Source: Galaxea fascicularis
Taxonomy: Eukaryota; Cnidaria; Anthozoa; Scleractinia; Euphylliidae
DNA: 64,000 nt
NCBI GenBank assembly: GCA_948470475.1
Contig: OX419339.1
Location: 15,697,363-15,761,362, forward strand
Direction: 5' to 3'
A program made the position numbers and the translations under genes. The notes under the pieces are model-generated. The model was given only the letters and a program-made list of their open reading frames with translations, ran no database searches and was not told where the DNA came from. Shown in pieces: positions 13,714 to 25,800 of this stretch (the stretch's first letter is position 1; the number at the start of each line of letters is the position of its first letter).

Positions 13714-14803
13714 GTTAAAACTCTGGGCCCAGTTCCACAAAAGCGGATCAACTCTAATCTAGCGTAGACATGATAAAATCAAGGATTTTTTTTCCGGGGA
13801 TTTTTTCTCATCATAATTCCAGAAATTTATTGCTGAATGTATGCAATCGAGCTACGTCAATACAAAACGAAAATGAAGTAAGCGCAGCAACCTTATCATT
13901 TGGTGTTGTAAATCCTTCTCTTTCTTTGTCTAATTCTGGAGTGAAATAAAGTATTGTTATTGTTGTCCTTGTTGTTGTTGTTGTTTCAGTTCAAGTATAA
14001 GCTATGCAGTTTCCACAGCAGGGACGTCAAACAGGCAAAATATCATTCACCGCGAAACCTCAGTGATTAGACGGCAACAACAATAACAACAAGGAGGCTT
14101 AGCCAAAATAAATAACCTAAACACGGTAGTAAGTGAATACTTCAATCCCGTAAGCGGAGGGGGGCGGGGGAATTGGTGGTAGGGGTGTGCCGCCCAAATC
14201 TTCAAATGCCATTTCAGACCTGGTCTCCACAATCCATACCCGGTTTCGGACCCGAAACCACTAGAATTGTTATAGCGTAATTAACCTTCGAATCAGCGCC
14301 GAAGTCAACAACTGGTACAATGCAGTTGGAATGATATGGTTTGGTTACTTTTCTTTCTCCATTATTAATTTGGAGTTGAAAAGACAAATACGTTTATACG
14401 CTCTTGTGGTTCCCTTGAAAACCATGGCCAATTCAAGATCGTAATGCTCAAAATCTATATCCGATTTCAGGCCAAAACAGCTCAAAACCCATACCCCTTG
14501 GGCCGGCACATACCTATATAGCTTATATAGGGAAGTTTCCACCCCCACCTCCCGCTTTCACCTCTGACACAACACCATGGCTACTTCACAACCGTATCAC
14601 CACAACATTTTTTAAATGGGATTATTGTATTGTTCTCAGTCAAACGCCAACTTTACTTACAATGGATGTGGACTGAGTCGCTTGTATAAACCTTTTCCTG
14701 AAATAAAGTCCCTTCCAGACGTCAACCGGTTAAAATGAAATCACAACGCCCTTTTAACTTTGCCCTCAGGTTGTTGAAAACGTGACAGTAGCCGCCGGTC
14801 TAA

Positions 14804-15191
14804 GGCCCCGTTCAGACTAGGTGCCTGTGCCCGGTTCTCGGGAACGGGCACTGGTCTGAACATAGCTTTTTGTTGGTGCCCGCGCACAAATCTGAGCACC
14901 GTGCCCGGGCACGGGCACTACCTCCAAGGGTAGTACTCGGGCACCGTTCCCGGGCACGGGAACTTGTCTGAACACGTTTTCATGTGTTCCCACGTTTTTT
15001 CCCGTGTTTCGTTATGATGCAGTCACAAAAATGGCAGCAATATTGCGGAGTACTCAAAAAGATAAACTGGGCACTAAGCCTTCTGCACTAGTGTGAACAT
15101 CCTCGGTCCAGGGCACTGAGGTGTCTGGACAGCGTCCTTTTTAGTGCCCGGGAACGGTGCCGCGGAACGGGCACTTAGTCTGAACGGGGCC
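14804..15191. mobile_element. MITE with GGCCCCGTTCAGACTA ends and TAA duplication
   Basis: Inverted ends GGCCCCGTTCAGACTA and TAGTCTGAACGGGGCC are flanked on both sides by TAA (14801-14803 and 15192-15194). A 3-bp TAA/TTA duplication suggests the PIF/Harbinger superfamily. The interior repeats GTGCCCGGGCACGG motifs in both orientations and is much richer in G+C than its surroundings. Confidence 0.8.
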
Positions 15192-15220
15192 TAAGTCTCC
15201 TTCGCAGCCGTCTTTAGGCT

Positions 15221-15258
15221 CGTCACGCAACGCTCCTCGGGAGGAGCGTTGCGTGACG
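15221..15258. repeat. Short perfect hairpin
   Basis: CGTCACGCAACGCTCCT and its reverse complement are separated by only four bases. It lies just right of the 14804 element and is probably the tip of another foldback element. Confidence 0.7.
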
Positions 15259-15506
15259 GTCTAACAATTCGAAGCTCCTGGGTGTGACGCGTCATCTAAA
15301 CTTCTCGGGAAATATTCGGCAGTCAAATACGTAAACAGGCAAGTTTCGGGCGATGAAGAGGAAAAAGAGAATATCAATAACGAAAAGCATGAGTTTTGCG
15401 CTGGAATAATGCAATGACGGGCTTAGTTTTTTGGGAATATCGAAATTTGCACCGGAACAATCGACATTTTCTTTATTGGAATAATGGCATAATGAACACT
15501 CCGTAA

Positions 15507-15799
15507 AGGTCGGGACACACTAGGCGACAAGTCGCTGCGACACGTAGCGGCTACAAGTCGCTGCAACAAAACGCCTCGTGTGACATGGTGAATTTTTGTG
15601 AAAATCATTGTCGCTGCGGCAGAATTTTGTCGCTGCGATTAGCTGCATGAATTCAAACCAGTTTGAATTCGCGCGACTGATCGCAGAGACAAAACCAGCG
15701 AAAGCAGCGTTGTCGCGACTTATTTTGCAGACAGTACACACGGAGCGACTTGTCGCAGAGACCTATCGCAGCGACTTGTCGCCTAGTGTGTCCCGACTT
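15507..15799. mobile_element. MITE with TCGGGACACACTAGGCGACA ends
   Basis: The ends are GGTCGGGACACACTAGGCGA and its near reverse complement TCGCCTAGTGTGTCCCGAC, each flanked by TAA (15504-15506 and 15800-15802). The arms repeat GTCGCTGCGAC/TTGTCGC, and the centre holds GAATTCAAACCAGTTTGAATTC, a 22-bp palindrome. PIF/Harbinger-like by its duplication. Confidence 0.8.
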
Positions 15800-15802
15800 T
15801 AA

Positions 15803-17840
15803 TGCCTCTTCATCCCCCGAACTAGTTATCTTACCACACTAGACATTTTGTCTAAAAGTATGGCACTTGCCAAGAAACTTGAATATTTGCAAGCAAAAGC
15901 GGATTGTCCTTCTCGACAAGACTAGCTGCGTACGAGCAGCTATTGGTTATCAAGGTCCCAGAGGTGAACTCGGGGTTTCAAGTGAATTCGACATGGGATT
16001 TTGGGGGGTTTGTTGGAAGCTCTAGGATTATTTTGGGGTTTAAATTTTGCCCCCATTGGATCATCCCCGTCACTTGAAATCCAGAGTACCCTTGGGGTAA
16101 ACGTAAACCTCATCTGCGACAGTTGTACGCACTTTCCGTCTCTTTGAATGTTGGGAAATGACTCCACAACAAGGAATATCAGAATTACCCCCCCCCCCAA
16201 AAAAAAAAAGGGGGGAGGGGGAGGGGGGAAAGCCCCTAACTTATTTTCTTTCTTGCGTACGGCTCAACATTCCTCTTTCGAGCAAGGGATGTGGGAGGAT
16301 TACGGGCCCTGAACATGAAGTTTTACAGACGTATGAAGCCTTATCTCGATCCACAATGGAAATGACACCAAATGCTGTTACTTAAATCTTTATTAAATTC
16401 CTCTGTTAACAATTAACATATATCTTCATAATGTAATACTTCAATTACGAAAGTAACATCTTGCATAACGGGAAACACGCGTTTCCCCAAACTAAAATGA
16501 CTTTCGAACCCACATCAATCTTTTGCAGTCAGCACCAATAAGAGGCTTATATTAGTGATTTAATCCCATTTTAAGATAATTCTTTTAAATGTTTTTATTT
16601 TTTAAATGCGCTCACGTAGCGAGCAAATTGGTAGTCTGCCAGCATTTCCACCATCGCTCCTCAACTGGACTCCTCAACGGGAACATGAATTAAACTAAAC
16701 TGGCGATGTTTTATTACCACTCTAGCACGAAGAGCTGTTGCAAAATAGGTTAAACTCTTGTGATATAATTTAGTGTATGGGCCACATTTTAGTCTTTTAT
16801 AAAAATTAATTGCAAGTGAAGAAGTACGATTCAAGACCAGTTACCCGGGAATTTATCAACCTCTTAACTTGATTCGTGATACTGCTGATGACCGTTACCT
16901 CTTATGCGGCCAGACGGTTGGTGCAATTTCAGGGCGGGGGAGCTTTTAAAACAAATTTGCTTTAGCCTTTAGGGTGCATAGGTAACAGGTCAAAACAACT
17001 GACAGTTATTGGGAAGAAAGTACTTCCATTAACATGGGAATTTACGGTATGTGATTAAACTTGATCTTAAAAGGGATGCAGCAGAATGTGCTGTACATTA
17101 ACTAAAGATACCATCAGAGCCATAAAAAAAATACTCTGTTTGAAAAACTCCAAAAGAAACAAACTGTGTCACTGAGGTTTCAACTGGATCACTTTGCTTT
17201 TTCGTTAATGGAAAACACCTTTCCAATCTTTGTTGAACCAACGATATAATTGTTAAAGCTAAAATATCTTTGAGACGTATGTCTAAGACAAATGCACTAA
17301 ACATGTTGGGTTGTTCCTAGGTGTTTAAACAGACGTGGTGCAGCGATCAAAAGACCACAAAACAGCATATGCGTAGAAGTAAACAAGCTACCTAAATATG
17401 ACAAGCGTATTCAAAGTAACAAAAAAAATTGCAAAGTTGTAAATGATTAAAGTACCATGTTTATAGCATTGACTGATAGGTGTTGTAGTGAGGACTCAAG
17501 CAGCATTTTCTTGCAAGAGTACAGTGTTCTGCGGAGAGAAACATACGATTGAAATAACCACAGCCTCATTCAAACCACTCTTTACATCTAGGGCAGACTG
17601 CAAGTAAGTCTCTCCTCTTCAAATAAATAAGCAACAGAAACAGTAGCACGTATGGAAACACAAGCTTCATGGAGCTGTGAGGCATGAAACCTGTGTTCGT
17701 CTTTATTATGCAAGATGAGTGTTTGGACTTCCCGGCCCCCAGCAGACCCCACCATGGCCAGTTCGCAGACTACATTTATCTTAGGGTAGCCAATTTAGAT
17801 TAAGGTGGCTCAAACCCCTTTCAACACTTTCAAGAGCCTA
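15803..17840. other. Intergenic, nothing recognised apart from a homopolymer cluster
   Basis: Contains a C10/A9/G-run cluster at 16191-16230. Otherwise AT-rich DNA with short ORFs and no exon signals I trust. Confidence 0.35.
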
Positions 17841-17922
17841 CCTTAACAGTAGGGGGCCTAATAATAAGCTGCGTTTTTTGCTGCTTTAAACGCAGCTTAT
17901 TATTAGGCCCTCTACTGTAAGG
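17841..17922. repeat. Hairpin with 35-nt arms
   Basis: CCTTAACAGTAGGGGGCCTA at the left pairs with TAGGCCCTCTACTGTAAGG at the right, and the shared core AATAATAAGCTGCGTTT makes long, nearly perfect arms around a short loop. Looks like a small foldback element. Confidence 0.75.
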
Positions 17923-18220
17923 TTGGCATGACCAACAGACTCTTGAGACAGGTGGTGAGCCCATCACCAAGCCACCAGCAGAAACTGTCATGGTTGCCAC
18001 ATTAGTCCTGGTAGTGGCCTCCAACCTCCTTTCACAGAATGCGAGCAGTCACAGCTCCCATTCTTGTTTACACAAAATCATCGCTGAGTTGGCAATAAAT
18101 AAATTCGTACCCTTAAAATTTCACTTTTCACTGACTTTTCTCAAAGACTTAAATTTTCCCTAACTCAGAGTGAAATTCCCTGACTTTTCCCAGACCATGA
18201 AGATTTTTTCCCCCTGACCA

Positions 18221-18592
18221 TAGAGTTCTAAAGTGATGACGTCACAAAAATAAAATTTTTGAAATTATGGGATATGATGCCATATTCTTATAGAGCATCC
18301 TAAAAGACACCCTCTTCCCAAAAATTAGTTCCGAATTGCAATTTTCGGTAGAGATATGAGGGATCGAATTTTGATGGCATCCCATACAAACCCTTCAAAA
18401 TTTGTTTCAGTTCAACTGACTCAAAATTAGAGAGATTTCTGTGGGGCAGTATCAAATTTCAATCCTTTATATTTCGGCTGGGAATTACAATTAAGAGCTA
18501 ATTTTTGGCAAGGACCCTCCTTTTCGGAAATGGCGCCCAATCCCATAATTTCACAAATTTAATTTTTTGTGACGTCACACTTAAGAACTCTA
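18221..18592. mobile_element. 372-bp foldback MITE with TGACGTCA near both ends
   Basis: The left end TAGAGTTCTAAAGTGATGAC pairs with the right end GTGACGTCACACTTAAGAAC-TCTA. Homology continues inward (AAATTATGGGA and TCCCATAATTT; CCAAAAATTAG and CTAATTTTTGG). Both ends carry TA, as in mariner-type insertions. Each arm has a palindromic TGACGTCA, identical to the cAMP-response-element core. Confidence 0.75.
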
Positions 18593-18942
18593 TTTCCTGA
18601 CCTGTGGCAACCATGACTATGTTCCCCATTCTATTTTGAGAAGCGTGTGCTCTTGTTTATATCCCCTTCAAGCTCTAATATCAGCATGTATACTCTCCAC
18701 ATTTCTCCATACATTTTATATGGTAATGACAAGGAGAATTTGTTAAGCAACCAACACCTCTGTCACTGGTTGATCACATCCTTTTTTCTCACAACCTTTA
18801 CATTTGATTGAGCAGTGTTAGTATAAGGAGAAATGAAACATTGATCACTCTTAGGGGCCACTGATGCAATCATCTGAGCTGAGGCAGTTGTATGCACAGC
18901 CAGCATGATCTTTATTACTCAGGGCCGTGGTTTGTTCTCTGG

Positions 18943-18985
18943 TCTGGGGTTTGAACCCACCAGCTGAGCTAATCGGGTGGTGTGT
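18943..18985 (-). pseudogene. Collapsed tRNA-like relic
   Basis: On the minus strand GATTAGCTCAGCTGGTGG (A-box-like) is followed directly by GGTTCAAACCCC (B-box-like). In a real tRNA these boxes are about 30-40 nt apart, so this is a deleted tRNA or SINE head and not a working gene. Confidence 0.5.
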
Positions 18986-19104
18986 GATCACTATGAATAT
19001 TGCATTCATCACTGGACCAATCCCTGGAGTTGTCTACGGGTCAAACATCTAAACATGTTAAAGACCTGCCACACATTCACATGCTAATTAAGCAACAGAA
19101 AACG

Positions 19105-19201
19105 TTTTCCGTGTTTGCATAGCCTGATATAAACACTCGAGGGGTTGGGAGAATTCTCAACAGTTATGCAAACCCTCGACTTCGTCTTGGGTTTGCATAA
19201 C

Positions 19202-19260
<59 letters not shown>
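19105..19260. repeat. Foldback element, arms of about 70 nt
   Basis: The left arm (19105-19175, from TTTTCCGTGTTTGCATAGCC) and the right arm (19189-19260, ending GGCTATGCAAACACAGGAAAA) are nearly perfect reverse complements around a 13-nt loop. No ORF. Probably a MITE. Confidence 0.85.
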
Positions 19261-19266
<6 letters not shown>

Positions 19267-19644
19267 TCTATTGGTTTTATAAAACAACTTCCTGAGCAAA
19301 AAAACCATAACGCTCTTGTTTAGAACATTGATTAAAAGAGAAATTCTTACCAGTCGCAAAGTCTTGTACACGAAGCTTGTATGCGTAATCAGTCTTTGTT
19401 TTGCAAAAAAGATGCTTTCCAAAATACGGGTTTTTCTTGCTTAAAATGTCAGCTCAAGTGAAAAAAAAAATTTCAACCGACGAGGAAATGGGTAAATAAA
19501 GTAAACTTGTCGAGTTTTTCAACTCAAAACCTTTTCAAATTCACGGAAAGCCAAACAAGTTGAAGTCACAACCATGTTTACATACTCTCATACAAACACG
19601 CTTCTCAACCAATCTGAGCCTGCGTACTATCTTAGTTATTTTAT

Positions 19645-19800
19645 AATAGGCCATATTCGTATTCTCGGCATTGAACTGGATCTAGAATGAAGTGGAGGCT
19701 TCTGCGGGGGAATACATTTATATATGAAAAGATTCCCCTGCAAGAGCCTCCACTTCATGCTAGATCCAATTCAATACCGAGAATACGAATATGGCTTATT
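19645..19800. repeat. Foldback element in the presumed 3' UTR of the VAT1-like gene
   Basis: Arms 19645-19712 and 19733-19800 are reverse complements with few mismatches around a 20-nt loop (for example AATAGGCCATATTCGTATTC against GAATACGAATATGGCTTATT). It begins 30 bp beyond the stop codon at 19830-19832. If transcribed it would form a 68-bp duplex in the 3' UTR. Confidence 0.85.
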
Positions 19801-19829
19801 GTGCTACTCACAAACATGTACCTGTATAC

Positions 19830-22800
19830 TTAGGAAGTTTCCTCTGTTTTGCCTTCCTCAGGTTTTGCCTCCTCTTTTTTCTCTCCTTCTGGTTCTTTTT
19901 CACCTTCTGTTTTCTTTTCTTCTGCCTCTTTCTCTTCTGTTTTTCCTTCTGCTTCCTGAAAAATTCGGCATTTGAAAACTTAAAAAAAGAATGTACACCA
20001 CACCACGAATTACCAAGAATGCCAAGAATGTGTTTTCATACTTGTATGCAGCCATGAACTACCTAACTACTGCAAAATTCTTACTTTGCTCTAAAGTTTC
20101 GCTGAAAAATTCTTGAACCACATGTGTTGAAGATGGTAGACAACTTTTTGAATAGTTCAATGATTTAATTACTTTTTCTGCCTACCTTCTTGGAGATAAA
20201 TGGATTCTGGCTTTCAAGAAAAAGATTGATTGACTTTTAAGGGAGATTGAGTTGCTTTTAAGTCCATGCTTGAACCAGGGTTTTCCTTTTCGGCTGGCAA
20301 TTTTCGCTGCCTGTGAATGGCTCAGTCACCGGCAACTATGTGCCAAAGAATTGCTGTTGTTAAATACAGTAATTATTTTCACTAATGCGTCCATACATCT
20401 CCACCCTCTTTGCTCAAGTCAACTGCAACTTTATTTGAAAAGGAAAACCTTGTTGGAATCTATTATAACCTGAATAATCTATTCTCCAACTAGCAAATTA
20501 GGTCCATTTCAAATGCCATGCTACTGCAGTGTCAAACTCAATTGATCGAATGAAATTTGACAGTAGCATGACATTTGAAACCAAGTCATGCTACTGCCCT
20601 GTCGAACTGAGTTCATTAATTATAAATACATATTGAAAGTCAGCAAAACCGGCTTTTTAAGTATTGATGCATGTTTACAGCAACACCTTCTAATTTGACT
20701 GAATTAAATTTGATGTCTGAAACCAAGTCACACTGGAGTTGTGCTACAGTCAAGCCAAGAGCGGCAGCAGCACAATGTGTGAAACAGGCCTTAACATCTG
20801 AGTGTCAACATACTCCTTTAGGTGCCTCTGCAGCTGGAGCTGCCTTTGGTGGAGCTGGCTCAGGTTCAGGTTCTGGCTCCTTCATGGGTGACAAGATAAC
20901 TTTCCCAACATTCTTGCGCTCATGCATCCTTTTCATGGCCTTGCCCACCTGTTTAGGTAAACAATTTGTCAGTATCAGATAGAAGGCACACTTGAATATT
21001 TTTATAATGACTGCACAGTATAAATTTTAACTTATTATAATAAGAGATAATGGATGTAAGTAATATGTGAAATGTCATTTAAGGAGATTTGCAACAGTTT
21101 TTTGGCTAGGGGGGTGTACCTTTTTGATTAGTGTAGCAGAAATGTACATAATCATTAAAACAGTGAAGGGATCAGGGCAGAACCATTTGAAGTATTTTTT
21201 CTCAGATTGTACCTTCAATAAAATTCCATTTCAAAATGATAAATACAAAATTTAATAGATCGTTTTCATGTGACGTCATCACTTCCTGAAATCCAAAAGT
21301 AAAGAACCACGAAAGTTTTTATCCTCATCAGGCATAAGAGGCAATAAAGTTATATCTGTTTACAATTTTACAGCTCAATGGTGCGCTTCATTTGGAAACT
21401 AGAGCATTTTGAATTTCAGGGTAATGGCAGTGCTTGACACAAGGCTACTATCGAGTTTTTTTAAAAATGTATACTTATCTAATGATTTTGAACTTTTTTA
21501 GAGGTTAAAGCATTAGGAAAAGTGCTTGTGGAAATACCTGTTTGTTCAGTACTGATGATCAGTCGCCCATATTGGTGCACAACAGATGTGCACCAAGATG
21601 GCATTTGCATACTGGGCTCTGTAAATTTCTGCGAAACATTTCGACAAATATCTGACATTTGGTGAAGGGCAAAGGCCTAAAACCTGAAGAAGTGTCTTTA
21701 CTTATCATCTATAACATCACAAATTCTTGACTTTTTCTACTGGCCGGTTTTTGATTTATTTATTTATTGCGTGACAGTGAAAATGATCTATAAATAAAGT
21801 TGCAGAAATTTTTTTGGCTTACAGTAACATTCCTTAACCAAACAAGTAACTCCCACAATCAGAGTTACAATTACCAAAGATACAATGCTTAGAGGAAATG
21901 CCACATGCTAACCATGCATTCTTAACCAGCTTTAGCAGCCAAAAAGGTGAACTTGTTATTGTTTTACAACAAAGTTAAACTAACCTCTTCAAAGGCAAAT
22001 ACTTGATCAATGCAAGGTTTAATCTTGCCCTCAGTGTACAAATCCATCAAATGCTTCAAGGCTTCCTTCTTTAACTCTGGATGGTTACGTCCTATTTGTT
22101 TCAAGTCAAATCCACACACACTCTTAGTGTCTTTTAACAGCTGCATTGGGTTGAATGTTACACCTTGGAACCACTGCCAACAAAACACAGGTAGGTTAGT
22201 ACATGTACATTTTACATGTCATACCAGGTGGCAGCACACTAACATCAAGTTGAGGAATTCTCAAAAAGGTTTTGCAGTAAGCATGTTTAGCAAGGTTTTA
22301 GCCAAAAGGGTGTAGACCAAGGCCCAGCTGTTTAAAGCATGATCTTTTAAAAATAATCTCAACCAGTGAGATGGAAACCATGGTTATATCTTTTTAGAGT
22401 GGATTAGCGTTACTCAGCTTTTGCACAATAATTAATTATAAATCGCATCTTGTGAATGTTGTACTGTCATTTTCCTTAACCTTAAGTTAAAAAAGAAATA
22501 CTTACATTCTTAGCTGAAGAAAAGAAGCCAGGCTTTGACTCACTGATTGCACTTGCATACCCTACCAAGAATAAAAGTCAACTGATCAGACAAGGCCCAG
22601 GCTCAAGTTTCAGAGACCAGACATGTCATTTTCATTAGTTCTGAATTTCAACTACAGATAATTATTTGAAGAACATTCAAATGAATGGACCTAACTGGAT
22701 GCACACAGCAGTCAAATGTTTTGATCTCCTTGACTATAACATTTACACACTACCTCCTGAGGGTTTCACAAATGGTGTTGATGCATCATTATTATGAATA

Positions 22801-25800
22801 AATATTTTTACAACTTTCATGACTTCTAACTACACATACCAAAGCAGACAATGATTCCCATGGATTTTAGTAGATTGTAACCTTTCTTTGTATCAGCACC
22901 TCCGAGGGGATCAAGAACAATATCGACTCCTTCTGGACTAACTCTAAATTATGAACCAAAAGTTAACAGCTTTGTCTTAGAAGGTTGCATCACACCCAGG
23001 GTACAAATGCACAAAAGAATAATAATTCAATTAATTATTAATCAAAACTGAAGATAATATTGTCTTAGTTAAACATGATTCAGATTGCAGATAAAATATT
23101 GTCAGGTCAAAACACTTTTAAATGCTATTAAATCAAGCCAACAATAATTTATTATTCCACCTAACAAATAACAGTGCTGGAAACAACAGTAGGTCATTCA
23201 ACATTGTTCGACCAAATTTTGGAAATGTCCGGCCAATTTCACATTATGATCGGACATGATGTATAAACAAATTTTAATACAGTTTCAAAATTCTGTAGTG
23301 AATAACGTCATGCTAATATGTCCGGTCAAATTGGTAAAATGTCCAACCAAAGGAAGATTTGAAGGGACAAATGTCCTGTTATGGAAAAAAATATTTCCAG
23401 GACTGGATAAGAGTGTTTTGGTTTTTGATATTTATGACCTAGATTTGTCCACTGGATGGTTGTTGCTCTGTTAACTTGTATCTTTAAGCAAAAATTATTG
23501 AACTTACTGCTAGAGTGTTTTATAATACAGCAAAAAATTTAATTTCTAGCCAGTTAGAAATTGCCACTGACTCTAACTTAAAAGTTGTTTTGAGCAGCTG
23601 TATTACCCACTTTTCAGTAGAAGACTTTACACTTAATGTCAAGTACTCCTAACATTAACTAATTATTAAATGAGAGTGAGGTCTTTTTTGAGAAAATTTC
23701 AAACTGAGACCTTGCACATCGTTTGGTCAATACAGCAAGGCTGACATTTAAAATTTTCCTGTAAAGACTGGATGTTTGAGGTTAACAAGTTGTTTATTAA
23801 ATGTCCTTAAGAGTAAGAGATGATGAATCACATCACCAACTTATTGTGATTTAACACTGTGCCTTCACTGTTCACCTGAAAGTTAAACTCTTCAAGGTAA
23901 TAGAATTCACTCGCAGTGTTCATCACCACTTATTGTCTTAAGCCGCAACAATTTCAAAAAAAAAAAAAAAGGAATTGGCCTTTGAATTATCTTTTGTTTT
24001 GTGTTTGCACAAATTCATAATCAGCCTCTGGGCATTACAGGAGCTAGCTCTTGGCCAATCAGAGCATGTGTTACACTGGTTTAACAAATACCAGTTGTAT
24101 GACAGTTAACATTGCTTTCTCACAGCAGTTGCTCACTAATAGTAATAATTATTGCTTTATTTCTTTTGAAACTACCCAGGTTAACAGAAACACATTAAGA
24201 CATCCTTCAAATGATTCAAGGTTCATTTTGGCAGTGTGACACCTACTTTTTGACTGCCTGAACATAGTCGGTGGTTCTGTAGTCAATGGCATGCGTTATT
24301 CCATTGGCAACAATGGTCTCATGCTGAAATGGAAATGAAATCCAAACATTCATTCATAAAGTGATTTTCATTTGAGCATCGAAATAGCAATTGCCTTTGC
24401 TTTGGTTTTGCATTGCTTCACTCTGATTGGCCAGCAAAAAATTGGCCACTTTCTCAACCACTGAGAAGCAAAATCAAAACCAATTATATGACTTACACAT
24501 GCATATCTTCCCATCTTTGGTACAGACTACATGTAATTGCTTTTAATTTTGATTGGTTCATTGTACCATCTGCCTCTCTCGTGATAGGCAGGGGTAATGG
24601 CTTTGGTTTTAGATGAACAGTACTCAATTGAAAACCACTCTATATGACCAGAACACAAAGTAGTTAACAATATCTTCACCCAAAAACTATCTCCCCATTA
24701 ACCCTTTCACTCCCGATAGTGCCAGATGGCACTTATAGATTTTACTCTGTCTAAAGCCAAACAATTCTACTCATAAATGGAGAAACCCTTGGGAGTTAAA
24801 GGGTTAACAGATAGGCAGGCCCTGAATTAACATTTCTTGACAAGGTTTGAAGGGGTGCCATCTCATGTTAGGGATTTTAGTAGAAGCTGCCACCTACTCT
24901 GTCCAGATTTTCACTCAAATGGTAATTTTAAAAAAATCCTCCATCAGGTTGCCACCTACTTTGTTGAGACAGCTATTTCAAAAATTACTGAAACCCCTGC
25001 AGTGCTTTCAATAGGACCCGGCACCTGCCGGAGCTCCGGCGGGTATTTCACCGCGTTCAAGTCGAAAATTCGGTTGAAATTCTCCTGGGCTTCTCAAATT
25101 ACTCCGGCGGGTGCTGTTCCGAGGTAGCCACCTATTTCAAATCTTATTGAAAGCACCGCCCCTGCATGGTACTGGGTGATTTGGGTTTTCTGTTTTCAGA
25201 TTCAGGTGTCCATCAACAGTCCTTCTTTAATTTGTTTCACATAATTTAAAAAAACAATGGAAGTTTGGCATTTTTACAAGTACACAGTAAATTGGGAATT
25301 GAGACAGCTATAGGCTGTTTCAGAGTTGCGCAGGGAACTGGGCGAGTTTCAAATTTAAAGTAATCAATAAATTGACACCATCATTGAGATTGGTCGTCTC
25401 ACCAAGTTTGATTCTTTAGTTTGAACAGAGGTCAAGTTGTGGACTTTGAAACATGGTTCTAGATCCATACAAATAATTCTCTAATCTTGTGACAGCATCC
25501 CCCAAAACCATACAAACTCTGTTTATCAGTTACTTCAAATTTGAAACTCGTCCCAGTTCCCTGCCAGCTCCCAAACGTCCGATAACTTCACAGAAAATGC
25601 TTAAACCAATCAAACAAGTTTCAAGACAGTTAGCAACAGCTTTAGTTTACCTTTGCTGCTGAAGCTGTACCAAACATTGTAACTCCATCCACTGTCTTAC
25701 AAAGCTGAGTGGCTGCAGTACCCTACAAGATATTTTTATGCAAATGTAAGTGCAAAAACCAAAACGTAATAGTTTTCTGAACTTGCACCATAACAGATAC

